From positions 3,410,001 through 3,474,000 of the forward strand of contig CP085825.1 of NCBI GenBank assembly GCA_020809705.1: 64,000 bases of DNA, given 5' to 3'. The DNA is from Calonectria ilicicola. Taxonomy: Eukaryota > Ascomycota > Sordariomycetes > Hypocreales > Nectriaceae. Below the pieces are notes generated by a model. That model searched no databases and was not told the DNA's origin. It saw only the letters and a program-made list of their open reading frames with translations. Of the stretch, positions 45,293 to 57,220 are shown in pieces. Every line of letters begins with the position of its first letter. The stretch's first letter is position 1. The position numbers and the translations under genes were made by a program.

Positions 45293-48200
45293 GGTGAAAG
45301 ACTTAATTGTCGAAAGATGTATGCTTTTGTTATTGAAGCGATAGTATTCTTAAGTTGATGAAACGACGAAAAGCAGTACCCAATACTGAGGTTCAACGGT
45401 GTGTGTGGTTGCCTTTATGGTGCGAATGTGATGGAAACATTGGAGATGCAAAGATGGCAACTGAGGCAAGATATAATAATCATCCCGACCGGTAACAAGA
45501 GCGATGCTCTCCGACAACTTTGTTCCTGTGGTAGGCCCATCGTTCTAGGGTGCCCCGAATCTAGCCCACTGGGCGTAAAGTTTGAATCTGTCGCCAATGA
45601 GAACCAATCTGCCATCGGAGATGCCTTAATCTTCTGGTTCGAGCCCTGCCGGTAAGACGCGAAAGGCGTTCCAGTCAGGGGATATTAGGTATAGCCGCGA
45701 TCAAGGTACACTCCGGCTGACAACCACAAAGGCAATTCTCGACATATTCCAGCTGAGTGTTAATTATAATCCGTTTTTGGGACTTGTCCATCGATGCTCC
45801 CAAAAGGATTCCGAGTCCAGACTAGGCCAATTTTCGGGAAAAGAATGAAGAAAAAAACCAAGGACAAGCCACAAGGTTTCGGTATTGAAAGACACCCCCT
45901 CGTTTTTTCCCCTTTTGCTTTCTTTATTCTCTAGGCTCTCAAAAAAAAAACCTAGTGATTAGAGAGACATTGATGACGGGTTGATTAGATAGCCAAATAT
46001 GTAACGATTCAATCATATTACGCACAGGTCTCAACGAGATCGCCTACGCTGCCTTTTTGCCTCCAACCAGACTGCATAATTCATGCACCCGCCCACATAA
46101 TTTAGAGCAAAGCCGATAATTTGATCGGAATTCTAGTCCCAATAGTGAGTGGTGACTAAAAAAAAGGATAAACCCACATTGAACCTTAAGATTGGGATAG
46201 TAATTGTCAGCTTCATCGCAGGCTGTAAAAAAGCATCCCTTGGTTAATGGCTGCTGAGTGGTGCCATTGCGCACATGCATCTCCGTTCACAGAATAACAT
46301 GTATTTTTTTTTCTTCATTACTTTTTATCTATAAAAAGAAACGTGTGAATATCGGAAACAGAGGAAGGCATCCGAGTCTCACGAAGGTAAGCTCACACTA
46401 CTGGGATAGCGATTAGACTAACTGGCGAATTTATGGAATAGTCGGCGCCACATCGGGCGGGAGGGCTCGTGCTGCATTGATCTGAGGAACTGCATCTTCT
46501 TGATCAGCTTGACAGGAATGTACCAACAATCGACCAATTGATACACCCCACAGTTAGTGGGAAAGAGGGTTGGGGCGCAGCGACTTGATGATGGACTCAA
46601 TTTTTGACGGGAAAAATATTGGAATTCCCCAGTGGTGGACAATCGACAAAGATATTCTCGTTCTAAATTTTGAGATTTGTAGACGAGAGATAATAAGACG
46701 CCAATGTCTACCTTCGACAAAGATAACAGCACTGAGTAGAGCCTTTTTTATTCACTAAACTCTTAGTAGTATGCTTGAACTCTTCTATGTGCTCGAGGCC
46801 GATTGGTGGGACCGTAAAGAAGTAGGCCAGACACACTCTGAGATTTGGATGAGACATGGTTTAGTTGAGCCACTAGCCATTGTCTATGAGTCATGAAGAA
46901 GCTGTCACATGGGTGTGGCTTTCGAAGATTTGAATTGGTTATGGAGCTAAGATATGGTGGCTAGAATGACAGAAAGCATAAGCATGATGCTTTGACCTAC
47001 CAGCTACGCTATACACAAAGGGTGGTTGAATCAATAGACAAGAAAATCTGCAACCAAGGTTCTATGAAAGCATCGTTCAAAGATAAGATGCCTGGACATA
47101 AGCAACCAACCCCGGCCAAGGGAATCTCTCCAGCGTCACCCCTGAAACTTGTGCCCCCTCTGCTTTTCCCCACCATCCCTCAGCTGGCTGATAAAGAATG
47201 AATAAAGATTCCATGGAGAAAATAAATAGCATGAAATATTGTAAATATAAAACTCCGCAATTATCACCCCCTTTTATTATAAAATCGATATTTTGCGGCA
47301 ATCGAGTTCTCCGATAACAAAGGTGAAACAATAATGGAGACACAATCTTCCACAGGGTGCATTACATGGAGCTTGAATCAAACTAGAGCGAAGACATAGA
47401 ATTCGTTGATCTCAGGGGCCTTAGGCTGGATGGAGAAGATGAAGGCAATTCACTGCTTTAGATTCAGAAAGTAGATGGCGACCTGCAAAACAATAAGGTG
47501 AATTCTTGATGAAACTACCCAAGGTTAGTGGGATTGTTTCGTGCAACCAGCAAGCTCGAGTTGAGGATATGGTGATAGTGGCGGCTGAGATGGAGGCACG
47601 TAGCGTCTTGGTGATATGTGCATGGTGATATGTGTGATAGCACAGTGCTTGATTCAACGATTCGGAGATGATGGCGCGGGGCACAATGGGTGATGTGCTC
47701 AAGCCCCTGTACAGAAGACGCCTAGTGGGCTGCCAGCTCGCGGAGGCTGGGGGTTCATAGCTCTTATCGATTGGTTGTGGGTGAATCCCACGTGCTTAAC
47801 AGATTGCAGGTGGCGCCACCTAACGTGTGTTGATAGCGTGCAACCCCATTTGGAGCCTCGTTCTGACATGTACAAGCCGGCAATGTGATTATGGCCGCGA
47901 CATTCTGCCCAAACTCCTAAGCTGGGGTCGCATTCTTCGCCGGCAGGATAGGGCAGGGATATGGGCACATATTAATGTTGCCGCTGTTGTAATATTGGTA
48001 TAGCATGATCGACAAATCCTAAGATTGTCCGCTCCATCTCAGTAAGAACCCCACACCCACGCCTCCCAACCACACGAACCAGAGCAGGGTATCAAACAAT
48101 GGTGGGAAAAGGGTTGTGGCGCGAACGTTTAGGTTGCAGAAGGGGTTTCTTTTTCGTTGTTGCTTTTTTGTTTTTCTCTCCGTTTTTCTTTTTCCTTTCA

Positions 48201-48932
48201 CTTGCAGGCCATTTCTGGCAGGTGATGCGGAGAGCAAGCTTAACTACCTAGACTTCCCCATATAAGCTGACGGCCTAGCCAGGATAGGGACTTGGCACCA
48301 CGGCGACGACGATGCAGGTGAACCAAGTTGTGTGAGCGAATGGCGGCAGTGGCCGACGTGGTTGGCCAGTCGGGATGCAATATTGATGCAAATAGTTGGC
48401 GGCTTTCCACATTGCACACCGAGCACCAGCCCATCAAGGAATCTGTTGACGAGGCCGACTGCGGCACTCGGAGCACTATGACAGACATGGCGTCGATTCA
48501 GTAGCACCAACAGCACGTGGTGAGGGGAGCGAACGAGGGGCTGCCACTACTGGTAGTTTAGCACATACGTAGCCGGATTGGATATCCAGCAGAGCAGGAC
48601 CTGCAACAAAAGCAAGCCGAAAGACGCAATTCCATGGGCCCACACCACATGAACGGAAAAATGTGAGACATGTTTCCGAATACATAAATGTCCATTTGGC
48701 TTTCCTGGGCCATTGACCCAAGTCGGAGAATGCCTGTGCTACTACTACATTGCCATGGTCGTTTGCCAAAATTAGCAGACAGTCCACTGTTGGGCAAACC
48801 AGTCAATCCCTCCCTGCAAATTAATATCAAATTGATGTTCAAAGGGGCAAGTATTGCCAGGTTTCCAAACCCACAAAATGCTACAGCTCATAAACAGGAC
48901 ACACCGTCGGTCGGGTCGGGCTCAGGCGGGTA

Positions 48933-48952
48933 GATTGATTGATTGATTGATT
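48933..48952 (+). repeat. (GATT)5 microsatellite
   Basis: Five perfect GATT units. Confidence 0.9.
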
Positions 48953-49800
48953 ATCTCCAGAGACAGAGTAGTATACGCATTTCCCTCACCATCCCCCAGA
49001 TGTTGTCCTAGGTGCCGCCCCCTCAGTCAGTGCGCCGAGGCCAATCGGCTCACCAACTGCGGCGCCAATACCAGCGCCAACCCAGAGTAACATCCTGGCA
49101 CCGGCGTCGACGCTTGGAGCAACACGGCATGGGGGGGGGGGTAGCACACCGGTGCAGATAATAGGCTTGTTGCTTCGGGTGCCCAACAAGCCAGCGCCCT
49201 GCGCCCCCGGGAGCATTGAGCACCGACCGAACAGGACCCCTGGACGGCCGCTACCTGAGGTCGGTACTACGCATGTATGTCGTTAAGAGTTGGAGTAATT
49301 ATAGCGGGAAGACGCCGACTCCCTCCTTCTTTCGACTTGCCTGGCTGCCCTCCCCCTCAACACCTCATCGTATCGCATCCCAGGACTTTCAACGTCGATG
49401 CTGGCGAGTGGTCGAGTGTCTTGACCAGCCGCAGCCATCCGTCCCTCCCTTCCTTGCCAATCTCGCCTCGCCTCGCCTCGCCTAGCACGCGCCAGCCAGC
49501 ACCTGCGTCTCCCGCCCACGCACCACACGCATCAGCCAACCCAGTCCTGCGCACCCTGCCCCTCTGACGTGCAGCAGCCTCGAGACTGCCAGGGAGACGG
49601 CCGGGGAAACACCACTCCCACTCCCGCAATCGCCAAGCTCCATCGTTCGTTGGCTCGCTCGCTCGCTGGCAATTGACCGAGAGAGAGGATACACAGAGGG
49701 CTGCACAGAGGATTACACGGAGGATTACACAACACATAGGACCGGCAATATCACAGTACGGTACGAGGTCGTCACCGGTGCATTGCATTGCAGCGCCGCG

Positions 49801-49840
49801 CAGTGCAGTGCAGTGCAGTGCAGTGCAGTGCAGTGCAGTG
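49801..49840 (+). repeat. (CAGTG)8 pentanucleotide tandem repeat
   Basis: Eight perfect CAGTG units in the presumed leader of the RasGEF gene, about 390 bp before its start codon. Preceded by GCATT and GCAGC variants of a similar unit. Confidence 0.95.
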
Positions 49841-50228
49841 CATTCCCTCCACCCCGACGTGACAAGTCGACTGACAGGTCGACGACAGGTCTCAGTCTCA
49901 GTCTCAGTTGCTTCAGCACATCAGCTCCATTCTCGGCCACTTGGTTGTTCGGCGGTTGGAAAAGCCTCGCGGCCGAAGAGGCGTTTTCTTCCCGGATTTC
50001 TCTCCCTCCCGATTCCATCCCCAAAGTCTGTTAGTAACTTCGTCTCAGTCCAGTCCCTTCGCCATTAGCCTTTCTCCCCCCTCTGCACTCTCCCTGCTCC
50101 CTTTTTCCTTCTTTTGGCCCCTGGGTCTCCACGGGTTTCCCCACAACCAAACTTCCCTCTCCAGCTCTCTGGCTGCTGGCATCATATGTCCCTCTTCACC
50201 ACTGTTACGAGTCGCTAAGGCTGCGGCC

Positions 50229-53197
50229 ATGCATCCCAATTATGCTGGTTCACGACAAGCTCACCCTACTCCAGGCACTGCGCCGGCTGCGCGTTCACGG
50301 CCAGTAGCTAATCCGACGCCTCGTTTCTCGCCCAACGGCAGTCAGTCGCTCGCCGCATATCCTCAGCACCCAGTCCACAGGCACGAACACCAGGACTCGG
50401 TTGGCTCAATTGTCGACGACCCCTTCTTCCAGCAGCGTTTCAGCCCGTCTGCCCCCATCGACGCCCCCTCCGACGACACAGACGGAAGCTCCGTCTACCA
50501 ATCCCTACCCGACGAAGACGAACACGACGACAGCACCAGACACGACCACGTCCCTAACGATTGCGATAGCAATGACAATAGCCCAACCCAGCACTGGCCG
50601 CCACCCCGTCGAGAGTCTCTGACCGCCACCCCTTCACCGTACTGGGTATGTATATCCCGTCACTTCCAACACACAGACCCCACACCTGCCTCTCGCGGGG
50701 CAGGGGTTCACCTCGTGCGAGTATGAGACACGTCGGATGCGGGGACTCACTGACTTGCTTTGCAGTCGCCTTCACCCTCCGCTATGGAGGGCTACAACAT
50801 CGCCGTCATCGGTTCCACCGGTGTCGGAAAGTCATCCTTTGTTCAACGGGTTCTCGGCCTCTCCCGGCCGCCCATTTCAAACGCTTCCAGCGTCCGCATG
50901 CTGGTTGACAACACATCCCACGTCATCACACTTCTCGAATTGGATCTAGAATACTTTGAATTGAATCCGACACAGCCTATCCAATGGCCCAAACAGATCA
51001 ATGGCCACATTGTGCCCCGCGTTGACGCTGCCCTTATACTTTACGATGTCATGAATCAGGAGTCTGTCCGCGAGCTCCCTCAAACATTAGGTATGCTCCA
51101 CTCACCTGCTGATACGAAGGTGTACTGAGCCATTGTCTAGCCGCTCTCACCAATTCCAACCTTCCATCAAGTCTGGTTGCCTGCAAATGTGAGAATCCAG
51201 AAGATACCTGGCAGGTCAATGCCGAAGCGATCGCGAATCATCAAATATTCAGATCATGTGTTGCTACTCACAAGGTGTACGCGGAAAAGCCTGAAATCGC
51301 CAGAATGTGCCTTCATACAATTCTTCGAGCAGCGATATCTCAGAGAAAGGGTGAGCCTTAATCGCATCTAATATAGGTTGGATATGGCTAACAACCCCCC
51401 GCAGAAGAGAGTGGCGAAACCGTTTCACGCCGCCGGGCCCAATCAGCCGCTAATCTTGAAGCACCCGATGCCACCGTCGGAAGACCCTTGAGCCAACAAA
51501 GCAAGCATAGCAGAGCTAGTTCCGACTTTTCTTTGCTTCGCGGAATGCCGACTCCCCCTGTGACAGAAAATTATCGGGCACGCAGCCCCCGCCACAACCA
51601 GAATCCAAGCACAGCGCCGCCTCCTACACGCGATGGGGGTGGTCATACTCAGTCACAACAACAATCACAGACAGTTAACAACATGCTCAGAACTCCCGGG
51701 ATACGACTGGATAGGCAAAGTACGGATGTGGAAGAATCGGATGCTGAGTCGTATCGATATTCTGATGATATCCCCATTTTACAACGAAGTGACGACAGTG
51801 TGCTGGATAAACCTGCCAAAATAGCTGGAGTGACGTTTGATGAGCTAGTGGATCGCCTTCTTGCTCCGAGACTATCCAGGGCCGACAACAACTTTTCCGA
51901 CATTTTTCTATGCCTGTATCGCAAGTTTGCGGCCCCAGGCGAACTATTCTCGGCCATTCTTACGCGGTTGGATCAGGTCCGAGAGGACAAGACGGCGCAT
52001 TACTTGTCAAAGACAGCCACGCAACTCCGGATAATTGAGATGGTAGCTAAGTGGGTAGCGCAATACCCTGGTGACTTTGCGCGACCACTCACTCGCAAAA
52101 ACTTGGAAGAGTTCATCAAGCACCTTTCTACGGAGCCAATCTTTTCCATAGCCGCCCAACATATGCGACGAAACCTACAGTTCAATGTCGTGGAGGACGA
52201 TGATACAGGCTGGGCAAACTCGGACGATAAAGGCGATCTCCTGGCGAGCGAAATTCTGTCCAAGGATGCCGATGAGCTTTCTGCAAGTTTCAATTCGCTT
52301 CAAGTTGAAGAAGACGTGGACGGCAGGCCCTCAGGCAGCTCCGAGACCTCATTTCCCGAAAGAGGAGCCAGTGGAAGCCAAGTTCATTTCCACTCATACG
52401 AGGACTACGAGAGAGCAGCCTCGGCGTTGGAACCTATGGATGCGCTGCCTATGAACAAATTCCGGTACCACATCTTTATGGAAATCCCTGATGACGACGT
52501 GGCGGACGAATTAACCCGAATCGACTGGATCATGTTTTCATCGATTCGCATTCGAGATTTTGTCAGACATGTCAGCTTGTCGGCATCTCAAAAGGAAAAG
52601 TGCAAGAGCTTGAACAATGTTAACCGCATGATTAATCACTTTAACCACGTGGCCAAGTGGGTTGCTAACATGATCCTCCTACGTGATAAGGCCAAACACC
52701 GAGCACAGATGCTAGAGAAGTTTATGAACATTGCATTGAAGCTACGACAGCTTAATAATTACAATGGCCTGGCAGCCATTTTGGCCGGAGTCAACGGCAC
52801 GGCAATCCACCGGCTAACCCAGACAAGAGGGCTGGTGCCAGCAGATACCCAGAAGCGATTCGCAAGGCTGGTAATATTAATGGGAACGCAAAAGAGTCAC
52901 TTTGCATATCGATTGGCATGGGAGAACTCGCCATTACCGCGTATTCCTTTTGTGCCACTTCACAGACGTGATCTTGTGTCTGCTGAGGAAGGAAGCAAGA
53001 CATTTGTCGGTCCCGAAGGCGATCGCGTCAATTGGAAGAAGTTTGAAGTTTTGGGAGAAGTTTTGCTCCCAATCATGAAGAGTCAAGGCACCGCGTATCC
53101 AAATCTCTCCAAGCATGACAATGCACGGGAGCTAATTCTAAACTGCCGAATGCCTACGGACGATGAGGTGAATAGAGCACACTCCCAGTTAGGCTGA
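50229..53197 (+). CDS. RasGEF (Cdc25-type) with N-terminal Ras-like P-loop domain, 914 aa, 4 exons
   Basis: Exons 50229-50645, 50766-51090, 51141-51350 and 51405-53197; phases 0, 1, 1; 915 codons in total. Residues 1-140 are low complexity. Exons 2-3 encode a Ras-like fold: GYNIAVIGSTGVGKSSF with an intact P-loop (G155 to S162), AALILYDVMNQESV typical of the strand after switch II, and SSLVACKCENPED at the place of the guanine motif, where CKCE (262-265) replaces NKxD. No DxxG motif is visible. After a Ser-rich linker come a RasGEF_N domain (from about 459, GVTFDELVDRLLAPRL) and the catalytic CDC25 domain (DWIMFSSIRIRDFVRHV, then NRMINHFNHVAKWVANMIL, LNNYNGLAAILAGVNGTAIHRL). Members exchange GDP for GTP on Ras-type GTPases at membranes. 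The role of the fused P-loop domain is unknown; see findings. Confidence 0.9.
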
Positions 53198-53835
53198 ATT
53201 CTATCGCTAACATGAAGGACTTTAGGACATTTATCAGCGAAGTGTGCAGGTCGAGAGTACATCGACAGGGTCGTCTGACCCAATCAAGAAGAAGTTTCCA
53301 TGGTTTGCCAAATAGTAGGAAGCATGAGGAGTTTTGGGGGCCGCCTGTATGTATCTAACTTGGGTATCATGATTGATATTTGGAGGAGGCATTTTTAGAC
53401 GTCATGGCATGCTGCTTGGAGTATCAGCATTGATCGGCCCGCTGCAACGGACAGCCGGAGCCAGGTCTGCGTGTTGTTTTTTTTTTATTTTTGCTTTTTT
53501 ATGGTTTGGGTGACCAATATCATAAGACAATGTATTAATCTCTGTACGAAGAGATGAGAGTATTTTATCCCTCGCATTATGCTAGGGTGATGTCCAATTC
53601 TTTCTCGATCGCAGGTTTTTGTGTGATTTTTTGCTGCATGTCCGCGCTTTCCTTACATGAACAAAAAATGCAGGTCCATTAATTCTGCAGTTGTGCCACC
53701 TGCCTTGAGCACTCCAATCTTGCACTTTGATTTTTCTATGATCAGGTCGCCATATTGACAAGAACTTTCCCCCAGTTTATATATGGCATAGTGAAAGACG
53801 AAATAGTTTTCGAATTCTTATTCTCGCTGAGAATC
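53198..53835. other. Short intergenic region between two plus-strand genes
   Basis: 638 bp with T-rich runs around 53477-53505. Holds the 3'-UTR of the RasGEF gene and the promoter of the next gene. An in-frame ATG at 53755 would extend the next protein by 27 residues but is not favoured. Confidence 0.6.
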
Positions 53836-55556
53836 ATGGCGTCTAGCAAACGCTCAAGGGAGACCATTCCAGCTTCTATTTCGCTACCGCTCCTCCGAAT
53901 CCTCCTCGATCAAGAGAAGCTCGAGGTTACGGTCTCATCCTCAATATGCCTTGACCTCCCCTCCCAACTTTCCGCAGTTCGATCTATCGATCAACTGATT
54001 GAAACGACCACAAAACTTCATCTTTGGATCGCAAGGGTTAGCTCATGTTACATTGATGTGTCCATGACAGTCAACGGGAACCCACTCCTCGAAGAAAGCA
54101 GGCTGAGAACGATTGCTCCTCTTATTCAGCACTGCGAAGTATATTTTATCCTTCGTGGAGGTCCATTGTTTTCATACTGACCATTTTGGATAGTTCTGGA
54201 ATCGCCTGAGCCTCCGACTCGAGTACGATCAGGCCGTTACTCAATTACCAGGGGTGATGCGTTTCTCGATACAGCACCCGACTTTAGATTCTTCCCTTGT
54301 TCCACCGAAGAATTCAATGATTTCTCGGTTCCAAGCACTTGTCGTCTCGATAAATATTACCGAATCAAGTGTTTCAAATGAAACGCGCTCTTCCGCAAAC
54401 TCCCACAAGCCGCGAACGAAGAAGCAGAAAACAATAGTTCAAGACCAAGATTCTCAGTCACTAAATCCTGTTTCAGATGAAGATGCCTACCTGGAGTTGT
54501 GTTCTAAGGATAGGCATGCCGTTGAAAGCTTCATGTCAGATCTTGGCTTCCCTGCCCGGAGTAACCTAGTGGACCAAACTATGCCAGAAGTGGCCGTAGA
54601 AACGAAATCTATTACAAGTGATCTGTTGGGAAGAGCACTCAGCCACACATTCTTGGAGATCGTGTTTGAGCAGTTAATTATCGCTCCTCGAAGGAGATAT
54701 AAAGATATCCAGATTTGTAATATGCTCTCTGCTTATTGCCTTACCAAACTTGCCCCAGGAGTCTTCCACATTCGTTATCTCGAGGTACAATTATATGATA
54801 GTTCGTTCGTTATATGATACTTACTTAATAAAACAGGCCATATCACAACGCTCACAATTTCTCGGCGTCATCAGTTCCTCGCTAGCTCGTATGACGAATG
54901 CAGAATCCCCAAGTCTTAGACAAAAGATCAATCAACTGGAGTTAGGTGACCTTTCCAGATGCAAAATCACCTCAGAATCAGAAAAAATCACCTGTACAAT
55001 TGAAAAGCATGCCTGGGATGTACTCCTGGCCTGTTCCAAATCGCCCGCGTTAAATGGACGGCAACAAACTGCTCGGCACATTTCAAGAACCCCGGCCGTT
55101 ATTGATATTCCGAGTTCAAGGGTATATGATAAACACTTTTCAAGTGTGGGCTCTGAGATCCAGGCAAAGAAAAATGCATTGAATCACAGCACGCGAAATA
55201 CAGATGGGTCGTGTATGGACTCAATTGGAATAGAATGGGACCAAAATCCAGAAACTGCGAATCAATCGTTCAACTTGATGTTTCCCGGTGCACATTTTTC
55301 GGATGAAAATAATGATCCGGGTTCCGTTGCATTTGCAAAACACCAAGATATTTATAATAATAACTTTCAATCGCATCCAGCAACTTCTAGATTGGCATTA
55401 GAGAAAACAGGGTCGTCCGTCGGGATGCTGCCTGCTTATCAACCGTTTCAGAAAACGGGCATAAACAATGATTTGAACGGATCGGAGTATGATAGAGTCG
55501 ATCCAGCGGAGTTTGAGTCACTGGAAGAATGGCTTCTTTGCAATAGCTTGATGTGA
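53836..55556 (+). CDS. Unrecognised protein, 537 aa, 3 exons
   Basis: Exons 53836-54138, 54194-54784 and 54837-55556; introns 55 nt (GTATAT..TAG) and 52 nt (GTACAA..CAG), both phase 0. The total is 538 codons. Codon choice is more AT-rich than in the neighbouring genes. Residues 1-100 (PLLRILLDQEKLEVTV, DQLIETTTKLHLWIARV) look like a compact mixed fold; the middle has a Lys/Arg-rich stretch (SHKPRTKKQKTIV) like a nuclear signal, followed by LLGRALSHTFLEIVFEQLI. The C-terminal 150 residues are Asn/Ser/Asp-rich and end with an acidic-aromatic EFESLEEWLLCNSLM. I do not recognise a family. Rapid divergence and nuclear character would suit a meiotic or chromosome protein, but this is a guess. The ATG at 53836 (MASSKRSRE) is preferred. 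Confidence 0.6.
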
Positions 55557-55895
55557 TGCAAGGGCATCGAGTGGAATGGAGTGAGAGGTAAGGCATGATG
55601 ATTAATGGAAATGCGGACAAGAGACCGCAAAAGGCGAATTGATATTTAAGAATAATATGCGGTGATAACACGGCTCTAAATAATACAGCGCCATGTCAGG
55701 CATGGACGCATTATAAAGACATGACCTTAATCCGGCCCAAAAATCCAACGCTAATGGTTCATTCGTTGAACAAAAAGAAATCAAATCATGAGGTTGGATG
55801 AGTCGAATCCGCTAAATGAAAGCGTTCAAAGCCGAAGAAATATTGCTGGAAAGCCATGTGGTAAGAAAATAGTTGGGTTGGCAAGAAACTGGGTC
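55557..55895. other. Intergenic, converging 3' ends
   Basis: 339 bp, AT-rich, nothing recognised. Confidence 0.6.
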
Positions 55896-56123
55896 TCATT
55901 TCCGATTCTTCTTAGCAGCAGCCTTCTTGTCCTTCTTGTCCTGCTTGGCTTTGCGCTGCTCGGGCTTCATTGTGGCATAGTGGATGTACCAATGTAGTAC
56001 GATTTGCAGAATGACTGTAACGAGGACGACCAGAAGAATAGTGAACAGAATGGGCTGGTCGTTGAGGACGGCGACGGCCTCATCGGTGGCACCGATTTTA
56101 GAAAACCAGTCGAATTGGCCCAT
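55896..56123 (-). CDS. Small single-pass membrane protein with Lys-rich tail, 75 aa
   Basis: ATG at 56123 and a 228-nt open frame. The first 22 residues are polar (MGQFDWFSKIGATDEA), then a strongly hydrophobic segment of about 23 residues (ILFTILLVVLVTVILQIVL) followed by HWYIHY, and a highly basic tail rich in Lys, Gln and Ala ending KKNRK. The design is that of small ER or nuclear-envelope membrane proteins, with the basic tail likely cytosolic. The terminal residues resemble but do not exactly match the dilysine retrieval signal. I do not recognise the family. The clean transmembrane profile and sharp start and stop argue that it is real despite its size. Confidence 0.6.
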   Translation of the reverse strand: MGQFDWFSKIGATDEAVAVLNDQPILFTILLVVLVTVILQIVLHWYIHYATMKPEQRKAKQDKKDKKAAAKKNRK

Positions 56124-57220
56124 CAGGAATAGTAATTAGGCGGGTTTCGATTGTAGAATTAGATGAATGCGGGTCGGGTTTAAGGGACAGGGCTGCGTCG
56201 GGTTCGAATGTGCCAGACAGTCGAGCGCAGTTAATGAAGACGAAGACGGGAAAATAAGTGAGGGTTGGATGTACGTGTGCCAGTCACGTACAGTTGGATG
56301 CGATGGTGGTGGTGAGTGTGGGAGTGAGGGCGAGGGTATGTAGAGAGAGATGGAGCGATTGGAAAGGGGAGGAGCAGGAGGAAATTGGAAAATGTACGAT
56401 ATGGAAGCAAAAAGTCATGAGGACCGAAACTGACAGCGTCACAATTCCGTTGGATCGTCGCCAAGCGGGAATGGCAACGGTGGATGACCGGTGGGCGACC
56501 CACAGGCTCTCGCTTGTCGAAGGGGGACACACCGTGAGCTGAGACGTTTCATGGTTGCAGCAAAAGTCGACTGATGTCAGGGCCTGGCACGATTGGGCAA
56601 TAGGCTGGACCGACCCGGGGCAGCAGGACAAGGATCATTCATTATCAGCAAGACAGACAGCTTAAGCGCCAAGTGCAATGAGCATTTGTGGTCGGAGAGC
56701 TGTTATTGGCAGGTAGAAGACCACAAAGACCAGGAAAAAACCAGGAGCGAGCGGTTAGGACAATGAGGCTCGACCAAATCCTTATCTGCCTAGTCTAGGT
56801 AAGTATTTGCATATCTATTAGCGAAAGTGATGCTCCAACGAACTAACAAGGCCGGCCGACCACTTGATTACCAAAACCACACAGACTTGGATCTTCCTGT
56901 CTGTAATGGTCTGGTCGAGCGACACGTGAAGCCTCACGTGCACACAAACAGCCCATTATCTGGACTGCCCCGCACCAAATACCAGGCTTCTCTGATTGGT
57001 CCAGCATTGCCTCTCGATGGCACCTATGGGCTCCTCTCAATTGAGGAATCCTAGGTCCCAAAAAAATCTCGAGCTCGTGTGAGGTGAGAGTGCAAGACTG
57101 CCGGCCGCGCCAGACCAATCTAAACCAGCCGACTCCCGCGGGCGCCCGCCATCCCCCGATACGAATTGACACCCCCAGGCACGCTCGTTTGATTGAGCGT
57201 CCTCAGAACCCTCGCCGGCC
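56124..57220. other. Divergent intergenic region
   Basis: 1.1 kb between the 75-aa gene and uS5m gene. Open frames on both strands are short and unsupported. Purine-rich on the plus strand around 56280-56400, i.e. pyrimidine-rich in the sense of the minus-strand gene. Confidence 0.6.

Larger units (their letters stand above)
45293..50228. other. Long gene-free region and leader of the RasGEF gene
   Basis: About 4.9 kb. The left part (45700-47700) is AT-richer, with T and A runs and short frames only. From about 49200 to 50228 the plus strand is pyrimidine-rich and repeat-laden and is probably the leader or promoter of the RasGEF gene. No gene is supported. Confidence 0.55.

Noticed and set aside
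45625..45655. B-box-like GGTTCGAGCCC suggesting a tRNA
   Set aside because: The flanking bases do not form a T-stem and no A box lies at the right distance.
46960..47030. tRNA-like stretch on the minus strand
   Set aside because: A D-arm-like TAGCTGG pattern and a CAT-containing loop are present, but the anticodon stem cannot be folded with a 7-nt loop, and there is no TTCGA T-loop.
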